Origin: Petrolisthes cinctipes
Taxonomy: Eukaryota; Arthropoda; Malacostraca; Decapoda; Porcellanidae
DNA length: 64,000 nucleotides
Direction: 5' to 3'
Assembly (NCBI GenBank): GCA_033782935.1
Contig: JAWQEG010001318.1
Location: 186,001-250,000, forward strand
Position numbers and translations under genes: made by a program. A model generated the notes under the pieces. The model searched no databases, had not been told where the DNA came from, and saw only the letters and a program-made list of their open reading frames with translations. Each line of letters opens with the position of its first letter. Position 1 is the first letter of the stretch. This document shows positions 48,198 to 60,160 of the stretch, in pieces.

Positions 48198-48270
48198 TCA
48201 CAGTGGGACAAAGGATTCACAAAGCCACATAATTATTTCACTTTGATTTAGGCTCGGATAAAAGGAGAAA

Positions 48271-48510
48271 CTAAGACGTTATTTCTTCCAGTCTGAGGTC
48301 ATCAAGGTTCTTTGGCGAGGGAGGGTCACGAGATGCTGCTCCTGGTAATTGTGACATGGTGAAGCTGCTGTTGCTGGTACGGTGTTGTAGCGTCACCTCA
48401 GATACACTGTTACTGTTGCTACTGTTACTACAGGAAGTACTGGAGGACCCAACGTTACCACTGTCCACTTCGCTGCTTACAATATCACAGTCGTGGTCTT
48501 GGTAGCTTCC
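48271..48510 (-). CDS. Exon 3 (terminal) of the candidate myristoylated Ser-rich protein
   Basis: The acceptor TCTTCGTTTCCAG ends at 48511 and the exon runs 79 codons in phase 0 to TAG at 48273-48271. It begins GSYQDHDCDIVSSEVDSG, passes through a Ser/Asn-rich low-complexity run and ends DPPSPKNLDDLRLEEITS, an acidic Leu-spaced tail that could form a short helix or a binding motif. Ser-Pro sites (PPSPK) are visible. I found no catalytic motif or membrane segment. An AATAAA lies about 75 bases past the stop. Confidence 0.7.
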   Translation of the reverse strand, partial: GSYQDHDCDIVSSEVDSGNVGSSSTSCSNSSNSNSVSEVTLQHRTSNSSFTMSQLPGAASRDPPSPKNLDDLRLEEITS

Positions 48511-48710
48511 CTGGAAACGAAGAGGTGGAAGTAAGTTGCCGGTATAGGCTATAGGTGACTGTATTGAATGGATGCACTAGTAAGTAATACGATGAGGATG
48601 ATGATGATGATGATGATAATTATTAAAAACTTATTAATAACCCAGTTTGTGTGGTAATAGAACATTGTGTGTTTGGTGAAAGGGAGTGTATTGGGTCGTG
48701 ACTGACTGAC

Positions 48711-48815
48711 CGTGGAGGATGGAGCCCGGGATGTGATTGAGGAGGACTGAGAAGGGTTGGATGAAGTGGACTCGAGGCTGCTCTTGTAGTTGTTGTTGAT
48801 GGTCAGCTTCTTAGT
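48711..48815 (-). CDS. Exon 2 of the candidate myristoylated Ser-rich protein
   Basis: Acceptor CTGTTGCTTCCACAG before 48815 and donor TCCACG/GTCAGT at 48711 enclose 35 codons, phase 0 on both sides. The peptide starts TKKLTINNNYKSS and continues as a Ser/Thr/Asn-rich, probably disordered segment with several possible phosphorylation sites. The phase match with both neighbours supports the model. Confidence 0.65.
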
Positions 48816-49198
48816 CTGTGGAAGCAACAGACGCACCATAAAGTTAATTCATGTGTCTTCAATTGATGATTGTAACAATTCTATTCCATCTCTGCCATTG
48901 ATTACTAGAACTGATTTCGATGGTTCTAAATCTGCCATATGAAATGTCTCAAGTCAGTTTAGTTTAGCATAATACTATATATATATATTTCAACCTGATC
49001 TGATAAGCACTGGCAATTAACTATCACATTTAACCTGAACAGCAGAGGAGGAAGTGATAACCTCGACTAATTTCCTGAGCTGACCAAGCCCAACATCGAG
49101 TTGACCTATAGCCTACCTGGAGCTGCGCCGAGTGACATGATGACCCACCCAGGATAACCTGCCTACCTAGAGTGACATGATGACCTGAGATGACCTAC

Positions 49199-49378
49199 CT
49201 GCGGAGTGATAATGAATCCAAGGTCACTGTAGGAGATGTCTGTGAACTCTTCCCCTCCTTCCTTCTCCGACCTTCCCTCCAGTCTACAATGGACGGGTCT
49301 TTGTTGGAACACAGCCCCGCCTTCCACTCCTACCACCCCTCCGTCACCACCCTTGGGGCTGCTGCTACCTGACCCCAT
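49199..49378 (-). CDS. Exon 1 of a 174-aa candidate N-myristoylated Ser-rich protein
   Basis: The ATG at 49378-49376 sits in CAGCCATGG, with G at -3 and +4, a strong Kozak context. The 60 codons start MGSGSSSPK: Gly2 and Ser6 fit the N-myristoylation pattern, and the following Lys is typical of membrane-anchored N-termini. A Gly-rich stretch and an acidic segment (GGEEFTDISYSDLGF) follow. The exon ends ACTCCGCAG/GTAGGT at 49199, phase 0. I do not recognise the family. A hairpin repeat copy (49447-49608) lies about 70 bases upstream of the ATG, so it is in the 5' UTR, promoter or a 5' intron. The complete protein, joined with exons at 48815-48711 and 48510-48271, would be 60+35+79 residues. 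Confidence 0.7.
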
Positions 49379-49446
49379 GGCTGCTGGGTGAGGAGGAGTG
49401 GGGTGGATTTATCTGAGTGGGATTATGGTGAGTCAGAATGAGAGGG

Positions 49447-49608
49447 TTGAGGGGAGATTCTCTTAATGTTGGTGAAGGTCTGTGATACCTCCAAACTATG
49501 CCAGGAAACAGAGAACCTTAATGATACTTTAATGAGAGATCTGTTTCGTGGCATAGTTTGGAGGAATCAGTGACCCACCAATTTACCCTCAAAAGAATCT
49601 CCCCTTAA
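49447..49608. mobile_element. Core hairpin copy just upstream of the myristoylation-motif gene
   Basis: TTGAGGGGAGATTCTCTTAA and AAGAATCTCCCCTTAA ends. Arms GTGATACCTCCAAACTATGCC and GGCATAGTTTGGAGGAATCA are nearly perfect complements. It lies about 70 bp from the start codon at 49378. Confidence 0.8.
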
Positions 49609-50733
49609 GGTGGGGTCAAGGTAAGTGAAGTATAATGTGAATCAGAGAAGGTTACTGTCGTCGTCTCTTGTGGTGGAATATTGTGGGGTGATAATTTTGT
49701 GCTGTTGTGAATTACTGTGTGTTTGGATAGAGTATATAATGTTTGTCGTTGTAGGATAATGTGAAATGTTGAGGATTGGTTATTTTGACCTGATGAGAAA
49801 ATTATAAGCCAGGAAAGTTTACTGCAAGTGAGTAGCATTGAGTAATCGTGATGTCACATATGTATGGCGTCTTTGATTAAGAAATTTTAAGGAGAAATGT
49901 AGGTTAGAGGGGGAATATGGTATAGAAATGAGAGAGAGGGAGATATTACTATAACAAGGAATGCAAAATAACTATACATTCTTTCCACTACAGTACATAA
50001 ACATTCCACTACACCAGGTACACAAGACACGAAAAGTGAAGTAACTGTGTAGGCTACTTTAGACGATACAATTAAGACATTTGGAAAGACACTGTACTGC
50101 TTTGTGAATTGTGAAATATTAGAAACAAAATTCCAAATATTACCGTACCAAGATTAACACAGACCATTGTCATGTCCAATATACCTGGGGTCAAAGAACT
50201 AGATTATTGAGTAGAAATAGACAAAACATGAGAAGCATAGTCTTAAAAGTTCTCTCTATATCTGTCACATAATTTGAGATGCAAAGTTCCAGCTGAAAAA
50301 CAATGCTACCAAGTCAGTGCAAATAATAAAGAAGCTGCATCAGTACTTCCTGAGCACTATAAGTCTAATAATGCCATCATTCTGTAGGTCTACTCATTAG
50401 TCATGGTAAGTTATGTCAGCGTGCATTAAAATGTAATACAATGGATAACAAAACTTTGCTATTAAATATGATAAATGCAAGAACAACATAGTTATAGAAA
50501 TTATAAAACACGAGCGTTTGAATGACATATCACTACACTAAACTTAATTACGATATATTAAAAATAGATCGAACAAACTAAAAGAAATATAGAAATATAA
50601 AGCATTCCACTGACAAGACATTAAATTACTATAATTACTATAGTTGTATAATCCAGAATCAATGCAAGCTGGAGAAAACTGAGCGGAAATGAACAGTAGC
50701 AAATGTTAGGTTACTACTTGGGGTCTAGTTACT

Positions 50734-50942
50734 GAAAGGAGTTCCTGGCTATATCCCCTTTCTTACCTCAATATCCTACCCTTCGACCAAATGTGGAAAC
50801 TCAGTCACCACTCACATCCGTCGTTACAAAGTGAAAATGTTTTGGTTCATACAGACCTTCACCACTACTGTAACACTGCTGCCACATTTGGTTTAGGGGT
50901 AGGGTGTTGAGATAGGAAAGGGGATACATGAACTCCTTTCCT
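50734..50942. repeat. Imperfect palindrome, ~210 bp
   Basis: GAAAGGAGTTCCTGGCTATA and CCCCTTTC, TATCCTACCC, ACCAAATGTGG are answered in reverse by CCACATTTGGT, GGGTAGGGTGT, GAAAGGGGATA and GAACTCCTTTC. The arms are about 60 bp around a ~90-bp centre. Probably another MITE; ends not settled. Confidence 0.6.
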
Positions 50943-51642
50943 TCAACTGTACTACTGCTTGCCTGGAGGTGAGTTAATGTTGTCTTCCAGCTTACTAAGA
51001 TAAGACGAGTAATGTCATGGTGCTGCCTGATGTGTCCCTATTCTATTGCTGTAAAGACTTAGCATACAATTAATCAGGATTGTTCCATTTATGCAAAAAT
51101 TTACGGACCTTAGGTTTATGTGACACTCAACGTTTCCTAAGAGAAATATAAACCTGGAAACCCTTGAAAAAATATTATTGTACTAAAAAAATATAAGCAA
51201 TAATTTGTCGATATTTACATTTCGAAGCTGAAAGTTGTTGTTGCCAATGAAAACAAAACGAAATTTCTCTCGAGTTTTCCACTTTCATATTTAGATGAGG
51301 TCACTTATGGATGGCACGAGTATCACAAACTGAGTAAATCACTTGATTAATGAATCGAAGAATGTGTTCTGAGACGACCTGAGCATGTAGAAAGAATGAA
51401 TGATATTAGTGTGTTGTCAAAGTGTATGAGAGTGATTATTGGGGGCAAATAATATGGTGAATTTATAAAGCAATCCGATATTATTGACAGGCGTGACCAC
51501 CACCAAGGCGTGTTGTGTTGTCAGGACTACAGTCAACGTGTTGTAGCAATCAATGAACCTCAACCTCACCAGAACACGGAACTTTATGCATGCACACCAA
51601 GAGGTAGGTTAGTTACTATAGTTCGTAGGTTGATTCAGTAAT

Positions 51643-51810
51643 ATTAATGGAGTAATACACTTTTGGGTACATTGGAGCGCTTTGATTCTTCTATAGTATG
51701 CCAGGAAAAAGATACAGATTAACAAAAATAATGGTGGCCTGTTGCTTGGAATAAATAGTTTGGAGGAATCAGTTGTTCTGCATATTTACCAACACTGTAC
51801 TATACCCATT
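51643..51810. mobile_element. Core hairpin family copy
   Basis: TTAATGGAGTAATACAC opens as in the 13110 copy. TTGATTCTTCTATAGTATGCC pairs with ATAGTTTGGAGGAATCAG; loop ACAAAAATAATGGTGGCC. Confidence 0.6.
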
Positions 51811-51889
51811 TACCCATAAAACAGATAAATACTTTCAGATTATAATTATGTACTGTACTGACATTAATTTCCTTGCTACACAACACTAT

Positions 51890-52750
51890 ACACTCACCTT
51901 CACCTTTCCTCTCCTTTCATTCCCTCCTCCTCTTTACTTATCACTTCATATTTTTCTCACCTTGACGCCACTACTCCCCCGTCCATCATTCTCATCCCTC
52001 CTTACCTTCACACCCTTACTCTGTCTTCCACACCCTCCTCCACACCTCTATTGCACGTCCCTACTCATGCACTTTACACTGCTTTCTCTTCCACCCTTTC
52101 CTCCCTAGCCCAAACAATCGTTCCTCTTTTTACCATAGCCCTCCTACCCTTGACTTCCCTTCTCCCCTCATAAATCTTCCTCTACCCATAATTCATTCAC
52201 TCACAAAAGCTACAACAACGTATCCTTGGTATCAGTACACACACATTCATTCTCAACGACCTTTATCATCTTACCTCCTCAATTACCTGTATATTTTTTT
52301 TTATCTCTCTATACCCTGGATTTGGGTAATAATTTCAATATTTTGGTATCTAATTTACAAGATAGCTACGTTTATATATATTTTTTCCTTACTCGAGTCA
52401 CAAACTGTTTCTTTTTTTCATTATATTTTGTTACATTTTCTTTTTATCTTTACTTCAGTGTCTCGTCTTCTTCACCTTTCCTGCTTGAATCCCAATTTCT
52501 CTTATTTCTAACTTCCTTTCCGTCTTTTCGTTCCCATCAATCATATTTTCTTAGTCTTGTTCTTTTCCTGCTCTTCCCAATCCATGAATATCCCTTTCCC
52601 CATTCATTTCCTCATTATAACTTTCCACTCATTCGTTTACCCCTTTTCCGTTCCCCTCACCTAAGTTTATTTTCCTTCTTTCATTATTCCCAGTCTCCCT
52701 TCCATTATTCCTGTTCCCCTTCCTATAATATGCCACCACCAACACCACAT
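51890..52750. other. Pyrimidine-rich non-coding stretch
   Basis: The plus strand is mostly C/T (CTCC, TTTCC, CTTCC) without a regular period. The long plus-strand ORFs here are Ser/Pro/Phe/Leu-rich low-complexity shadows. Confidence 0.5.
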
Positions 52751-53739
52751 TGTCATTTTTCCTACGTTTATGCCTCACACCCCAACCTATATATAAATCT
52801 ATAATTGAATATCGTGTATACTTTATATTTTCTAAATTTAATTGTTACTTACGGGAAAATTGTTCACGGTTATTTTCGCTGCAGTGGATTATTTCAGTAT
52901 TCGATAATTTTCTGGCGACTAGAGTTCATTTTAGACCGACCCGCTCACAGGAGGTAATAACGCAAGATTTTTAAAGAACACGCAACCAAATACTTCTGCA
53001 TTATAAAATAGTTTACATTGTCAGAAAAAAAAAATATTTGGATGAAAGATTTATAATTGAGTAAAGATTTTGAAACCAGAATAATTTGTTACGTTGATGA
53101 GAGAGTGTGATTTACAGCAACACGGAAATGCTTACTACTTTAAATTATGCAAATATACCGCCTGAGGAATTGTGTCTGCCACGTGATGAACAACAACTAG
53201 TAAATGCTGTAGAAATCCTGTTACTAGCATGTATTAACACCCGTTTGTACATATAACTTCTGTCCACTTTTCTGACTGTATAGAATGTGTCACACAGATT
53301 TGATGTGGTTGGAGTAGGCCTATTATATTATTATTATGACCGCCAGTAATAAGGAACCGCTGCCCACAGTGAATTATTTCCTGTATGTATATTATCTAAC
53401 GTGTGTGATCACTGTTGGTCTGGCTCACACTGAACTCCTCCCACCCACCTTCTTCTTATTGTTGTTGCTTCCTGGTTTGCAAGTTGGAGCGTATCTACAC
53501 GTTTTTTTTTTTCTCTCTCTCTCTCTGATAAAAGGTCGTACTGTATCTCGCTGTATCATTTGAAGTTTGTTATTCTCCTCCGTTTCCGGCATCAGCTCTT
53601 TGTCTCTATTTTATCTCCTGCCTTTCCTTTCCATTAAGTCTCTTCCCTTTTCATTGGTCTCAATACCAATCGTTTTTAATTTTGATAATCTATTGCCCCA
53701 TGTACCCTTTTTTTTTTTTTTTTTTTTCTTAATTCGTCC

Positions 53740-54232
53740 ACTTCACCTGGCCTACCTGACCTTCACCTGCTTAATCTGGCTTACCTGACCTTCACCTGCT
53801 TCACCTGACCTACCTGACCTTCACCTACTTCACCTGGCTTACCTGTCCTTCATCAGCTTAATTAATCTATACTTCACCTTCACCTACTTCACCTGGCCTA
53901 CCTGACTTTCACCCGCTTCACCTGACCTACCTGACCTTCACCTACTTCACCTGGCTTACCTGTCCTTCACCAGCTTAATTAATCTATACTTCACCTTCAC
54001 CTACTTCACCTGGCCTACCTGACTTTCACCTGCTTCACCTGACCTACCTGACCTTCACCTACTTCACCTGGCTTACCTGTCCTTCACCAGCTTAATTAAT
54101 CTATACTTCACCTTCACCTACTTCACCTGGCCTACCTGACTTTCACCCGCTTCACCTGGCCTACCTGACCTTCACCTGACTTACCTGTCCTTCACCTACT
54201 TCACCTGCATGGCCTACCTGACCTTCACCTGT
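53740..54232. repeat. Higher-order tandem repeat: ~25-bp units in 117-bp blocks
   Basis: The base unit is CTTCACCTGGCCTACCTGAC. Blocks marked by CTTAATTAATCTATACTTCA start at 53857, 53974 and 54091, exactly 117 bp apart. G-poor throughout. No coding. Confidence 0.9.
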
Positions 54233-54566
54233 AACGACGTGATCCAATGTGTGTCACCAACAATACGTCTGCTCAATAGGACATAAAGATATACTGTATA
54301 TTTTCATTTGAGTTGACGCTTGCATCCGTTCGCACATTGACTGCTTGACTGGAACTTTTTGTAATAGAAAAATTAACACTTAATTTAGGAACCTGTAGTC
54401 GATTTTTTTAATACACTAACACCTCACAGTAAACAAACACTGAACTTTAACTATGCAATATTAGCCTCACCTCTCATCGATCTTACTTCATCCCTCTCAT
54501 ATAGCTACCCCCTCACAGGTCACTCAAAGAACTATTGTACTACCAGACCCTGAGTTTAAATTTCAC

Positions 54567-54782
54567 ACTTAAGAATACATAGATAGGATTGATTGTTTGA
54601 AAAGATAACACCAAACTTAAGAATACATTGGAATGATTGACTGATTGACTGAAAAGATAACACCAGTATCACACTAAGGAATATATTGGAATGATTGATT
54701 GATTGATTGATTGAAAAGATAACACCAGTATCACACTAAGGAGTATATTGGAATGATTGATTGATTGAAAAGATAACACCAA
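54567..54782. repeat. ~60-bp tandem repeat with (GATT)n, four units
   Basis: AAAAGATAACACCA, CACTAAGGAATATATTGGAA and TGATTGATTGATTGA recur. Units differ mainly in GATT number. Confidence 0.85.
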
Positions 54783-55062
54783 TTCCAACTCAGTTTTAAG
54801 GGAAGGAATTAAGAAAACAAATTTCAAAAGCCGAATGTAAACAGTGTAGGGAGAGTTGAAGAATTGATGATTATGGAATACACGGAAGTAAAGTGGGAAG
54901 TGATTGAATATTCACTCAGTAAGCCCTCATACTTTATTCATGATGACTGTTTAAAGCCAATTTGGTCAATATTGTCAGGTTAACTTTTCCAAAACTTTGA
55001 CTGACAATATTGCCTTTTTACTGACACCCCAATCATCATTCCTAGTAGTCGATTACTTTGTT

Positions 55063-55225
55063 TTAAGGGGAGTTTCTCTTGTTGGTGAATTGGAAGGTCT
55101 CTGATTACTCCAAACTGTGCCATTAAACTGATCACCTATTAGTACCATTGAAGGAGTCTGTTTGCTGGTATAGTTTGGAGGATTCGGACACCTTCCAATT
55201 CACCAACAAGATAATTTACCCTTAA
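55063..55225. mobile_element. Core hairpin family copy, well preserved
   Basis: TTAAGGGGAGTTTCTCTTG and CAACAAGATAATTTACCCTTAA ends. TGGTGAATTGGAAGGTCTC opposes ACACCTTCCAATTCACC. Confidence 0.75.
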
Positions 55226-55254
55226 ATAAACAATACTAAAAAATTATGGGTATC

Positions 55255-55565
55255 CAAAATATTGTCTGTGAGTTTCTCTATGTTTGCTCGTCCTAAATGT
55301 TGTGACAATCATTCTGAAAAGTGTGGAATTACAGTCAACCATCGTCATAGACTGAATATCCCCGTGTATTTCCGTGTATTCCCTGTGTTTGTTCGTTCTA
55401 ATAAATGACTGTTGTTCCGAAAAGTGTCGAATTACAGTCAACCATCATTACAGTCAACCATCGCTATATAGACTGAAAATTTCCGTGTATTTCCGTGACC
55501 AACCATCGCTATAGACTGAATATCCCATGTAGTACTGTGTATTTCTGTGTATTTCCGTGACCACC
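55255..55565. repeat. Nested tandem repeats around TTACAGTCAACCATC
   Basis: TTACAGTCAACCATC occurs three times, ATAGACTGAATATCCC-type words three times and GTGTATTTCCGTG four times. It looks like a ~115-bp duplication with inner partial copies. Confidence 0.75.
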
Positions 55566-55721
55566 ATGCACCGTACGCATAATACAACTCCTTAGCTGTA
55601 ATGTTTGGATCGATCTCAAGTCCTGCCTCAATTCGCGTACCGTATGTCGTAGGCCTTTATTCACATTCAATACCTCCACTATTATTATCGTTACGCTGTA
55701 TAAGTCACGCTTGGGTGACCA

Positions 55722-55743
55722 GTGTGTGTGTGTGTGTGTGTGT
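55722..55743. repeat. (GT)n microsatellite
   Basis: About 11 GT units. Confidence 0.9.
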
Positions 55744-55821
55744 CACGTCGATATAGTAGTGTGATGCTGAGGTTGTATTGGCCACGTGATGTGTTGTGAT
55801 TTGTGAGGGACGGACGGGGCT

Positions 55822-55972
55822 GACCAAACACATTAGAGTACCTTGATTCCTCCAAAGTTTGCCAGAAAATAGGACCAGGTTAACAAAAATATTGGGTACT
55901 TGTTGCTTGAGATAGTTTGGGGGAATCAGTTGCATGCATCAGATTTATCAACATTGTAATACCCCCCTCAAG
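55822..55972. mobile_element. Core hairpin family copy
   Basis: CTTGATTCCTCCAAAGTTTGCC and GATAGTTTGGGGGAATCAG with an ACAAAAATATTGGGTAC loop. Ends are decayed (ACCCCCCTCAA). Confidence 0.6.
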
Positions 55973-56127
55973 TTATACTCAGTGTCATATTCTCCCGTCA
56001 CCTCAATATTAATTAAGCATCACCTCTCATACACACATTTACCCAGGTTCATTTCATCGCTAATCTTGTTCATATTCTTTTTTCACCTCAATATATAGCA
56101 TCATCTCTCACTGATTTACCCAGCGTC

Positions 56128-56267
<140 letters not shown>

Positions 56268-56504
56268 TTCACTAGCGTTTAGCATCACGTCTGATACATC
56301 TTGTCCATCGATATATTCCTGAGTAGTTTAATATATATATAAGGATCAAAACAGGGTGACCTTGCCCAAGCCAAAAGGAGATATGTCGATATCAAAAGAA
56401 GCAACATCAAACCTGCCAAGCCTTGACATTTCACTGTGTAAATGTTTATACGAAGAAAATAAAATGTTGTTGGGTAAATAATTCACGTGGATGTCATAAG
56501 TCAT

Positions 56505-56658
56505 CTGAGATTCTCTTGTTGGCAGGTTGGAAGACAACTGATTTCTCTTAACTATGGCAGAAAATAGATGACCTTAATGGTACTAATATCAATTTCTTGG
56601 CATCGTCTGGAGAAATCAGTGACCTTCCAATTCACCAACAAAAGAATCTGCCCTTAGT
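56505..56658. mobile_element. Core hairpin family copy
   Basis: GAGATTCTCTTGTTGGCAGG and CACCAACAAAAGAATCTGCCC ends. Inner arms CTGATTTCTCTTAACTATGGC and GGCATCGTCTGGAGAAATCA. A further half-copy (AAAATCAGTAGCTTC) follows near 56735. Confidence 0.65.
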
Positions 56659-56965
56659 ATCGTTGGCAAGGCGACCAATCCTTACAACAATGTCATAAAA
56701 CAGAATCCGTCAGTACTGGTGGTGATATCTGGAAAAATCAGTAGCTTCTATTCCATGTTATTGGTCCATTAAATCCGCCTAATCAAAATCATATCCACTT
56801 AAGAATATTCATTGAAGGTATTGGGGATAATTACAAGCCCTGCCACCTCAATTTATGAACTAGAGCAAAATGTACAGTATTTCCTCAACTATCAATATTT
56901 GAATCCATTTGTACACTCAACACCAACAGAAAACTATGATAAATATTTGTTTTAGATATTCAGCT

Positions 56966-56968
<3 letters not shown>

Positions 56969-57039
<71 letters not shown>
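56969..57039. repeat. (AC)n microsatellite
   Basis: About 34 AC units with one AAAC break. Confidence 0.96.
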
Positions 57040-57040
<1 letters not shown>

Positions 57041-57414
57041 GACCAGCTGGTGTATCCACTTGCTATGACAGGCTCAGGTTCATGTAAATAGTAAGGATAA
57101 TCTGGTCTGGCCACAGTTTGACTTCTGTGTTGCCTGCTCTCACTTTCTCACAATGGGTGGATGGTGTGCGTGCCTGTATTTGGTTGCCAGTGGAGTTGAA
57201 GGTGAAAGTGACATGGGAGAATAGGAGGAGGGGAATAAAAGGAAGGAAGGTAGGAGAGGAGGAAGGAAGGAGTGGAGAAAGAGAGGGAATGAAGGAGGAG
57301 AGGGGAGGGGAAAGGAAGGAAGGGGTGATAGAGAAAGTGAGTAGGGGATTGAAAGTGAGTGAAATTGAGACAGCTTTGAAGGTCATGTTTATATGCCGAC
57401 CACCTCTCCTCAAT

Positions 57415-57680
57415 GACACACACACACACACACACAGACACAGGTTGGGGTCAGGGAGAGTGTGAGGCAGAAGAGTTAGCGACCGACTCACGCCATCACA
57501 CACACTTTGCATTAACTGTTACTAGCCACACACACACCATCACCACCACCACAACAACAACACCACCACCACCACCACAACAACAACAACAACCACAACA
57601 ACAACAACCAACAACAACAACCACAACAACAAGAACAACCACCAACACCAACCACAACAGCAACACCAACTACAACAACC
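57415..57680. repeat. (CA)n then (ACC)/(ACA) triplet tract
   Basis: CA run at 57415-57436, then mixed CAC/CAA triplets at 57535-57680. ORFs are Thr/Gln shadows. Confidence 0.85.
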
Positions 57681-59366
57681 ACTCAGTCCAGGCAGGCAGG
57701 CAGAACGGAGGGGGAGGGGGAAAGAAAAATAAAGGCAGTAGAATGTAAAGGAAGTGAAGATGTTGGGAAGTAGTAGAGAGAATGAAAACAACAACTGGTG
57801 GCTGGAAAAATAAAATATTCTCATATTGGGTCGTGCGCCTTTGCTTTCAATATCAGTAAACAGTAACCAGTCACTGTTGGTTTGGCTGGAGTTTTGTGTA
57901 TATGGTTGGGGCTGGAGTTTGTAAATAGCGTGATATGAATGAATTATGTCTGTAGTGTGATTGCCGTGACATGAGCCTCCACCACGGATTTCCCTTCAAA
58001 TAATGGCTCACAAATTATGTATTCTTCTCTAACAACCACGAAAGTTTTCCTATTCAGAAATTAAAAGGATTAGAAGTTAATAGATTTAGCTTGACCTATA
58101 AACAACATGGGGGGTGGGGGCATAATGAAGGTGGTAGACTGTTCACAAATGTTGATTCCGAATGGAAGATTAATAATTAGTCTGTCGTGTCGTTTTCAGG
58201 TTTGAGATCAGAACATATTGTATTTTGAATGAAAACTATAACAGTTCCATGAAATTGATTAAGTTATCTATCACAAAGATAAAAATGTATGTACTGACTA
58301 CTATTTAAGTTTGCTATTAAAGTATCTATAGAAAAATTAAGATTCTTAACCAAAAAGGTGAACATTTTGATCGCCATTCCATCCATCGGTTTCTTGTTAT
58401 ACCCAGGAATTTAAACCTAAGATCCAATAAATTCACTATAAAAATAAACAAGAAAAAAACGTTGAATAGCGGGTGATTCCCACACCTCCCCATCGAGATG
58501 ATAATTATTTAATGAGTACAATACATCACCGAGAATAAAGACTGAGCAGTGACAGACTTTGGGTACTATGGGTTTGTTATGATGATGGTGTTGTGTGTGT
58601 ATTGGTTTGAACGTCTGCAGGGTCACAGTGAGGGAGCAAAGTGGATATTCTCATGTATCTGTAACTCACCCTTCACCGACCCGCCTCCCTTCACACCGTG
58701 CAGGCTCAGTCGATACTCACAGTGTGGATTTAAATTTTAGGTCAAGGTTAGAGGTGCATGACTTTACCTTGAATAAATAGTGGTAAATAAAATAATGTTT
58801 AAAATAGGTCATCAAACTCAGCAGAAATGTCAATACAAATATGTTGTAATTACGTTATAAAAAGAGGTGAAAAAATGACGAAAGCTTTGTTCTTCACTAT
58901 ACCATGCATTCACGTCCCTATCCACCATCATTCCAATCATATAAAAATAATGATCTCCTCAAACCTGTCACTGAGGAAAAATACGAATGCAAAACAAACA
59001 TAAATCTTTCTCACCAGATATAAAATGGGTAGACAAGCACTTACTCAACTCTGTACTGTCAACTATTTTATTTTCTATACAGTGAGGCCAATCATTTTAG
59101 TATGACCGTGTGAATTTCCTTGGCCTTCATAATTTACCATATTTCTCTCATACTTTCATTCATTTCTCCTTCTTTCCAATGGTATAAAGTAAAGCAGCCC
59201 ACCAGATAAAGATAGATAGATATACGTAGATATGTGTACGTGTGGATTTGAGAGACACAGACACTATTATGGATCTATTGATTGTGAATATTTACTCTGG
59301 TACCTGGTTTATATGACAGTCGATAGTTTCTATAGTTTACTTCCTTATTTGGTATTCAGTACGAAA

Positions 59367-59395
59367 GGTGTGTGTGTGTGTGTGTGTGTGTATGT
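59367..59395. repeat. (GT)n microsatellite
   Basis: About 12 GT units; a weaker GT run follows at 59413 after a repeated TTCAGTAC word. Confidence 0.9.
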
Positions 59396-59876
59396 GTTCA
59401 GTACAAAATAATAGTGTGTGTGTGTGTTCGTTCTTTTTAGAAGTGTGAATTGAATAACTGAGATTTATCGATTGTCATACGTGTGGCATGAATGCTTGAG
59501 AATAGAACCTCATATGTCATATTCATACAAGTACCCGTGATTTATGGTATTAGTAAATGTCAATACAGTATGGTTGCTATTGATTTATAAATACTACATA
59601 CTACATTTGCTCTAGTAAGCATATACAAAAATGGAGTTTAGGTGAATAATACCTTGATGTCACATTTCATTAGATTTTATGACAAAGTTCTGTACATGTT
59701 TCCACTGGGTTTGATTATTCTATAGTTGTCATTTCTGTTTTCATTGTTCCACCCCAGGCCTAAGAATACCCCGCTACTTGAAAAATGGAAAAATGATGTT
59801 CTTTCTTTCTGATCATCGTCACAACCACCTCTCCCTAACCTGAACTCTCTTCTCTTCACTGGATCACCATCTTACT

Positions 59877-60160
59877 TCACTTTTTGGCTGTCTGGTTAGT
59901 GAATATATATATACATATATTGTTTTTCCTTCTTTCTTACTTTTTGTTTTTTGCTACATCGTGAGTGAAAATCTTGACATATAATATATCTTATGAACTC
60001 TTGAGGTAGGATATGTTTACTTCACTTTTTGGCTGGCTGGTTAGTAAATATATATATACATATTTTTTTTTCCTTCTTTCATACTTTTTTTTTTGCTACA
60101 TCGTGAGTGAAAATCTTGACATATTTACCTTATGAACTCTTGAGGTAGGATATGTTTACG
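59877..60160. repeat. 143-bp tandem duplication
   Basis: CTTCACTTTTTGGCTG, ATCGTGAGTGAAAATCTTGA and GAACTCTTGAGGTAGGATAT begin and fill both units (59877 and 60020), differing mainly in T-run and TA-run length. Confidence 0.9.

Noticed and set aside
53740..54232. CRISPR-like array
   Set aside because: Units are contiguous without unique spacers, and the context is animal DNA.
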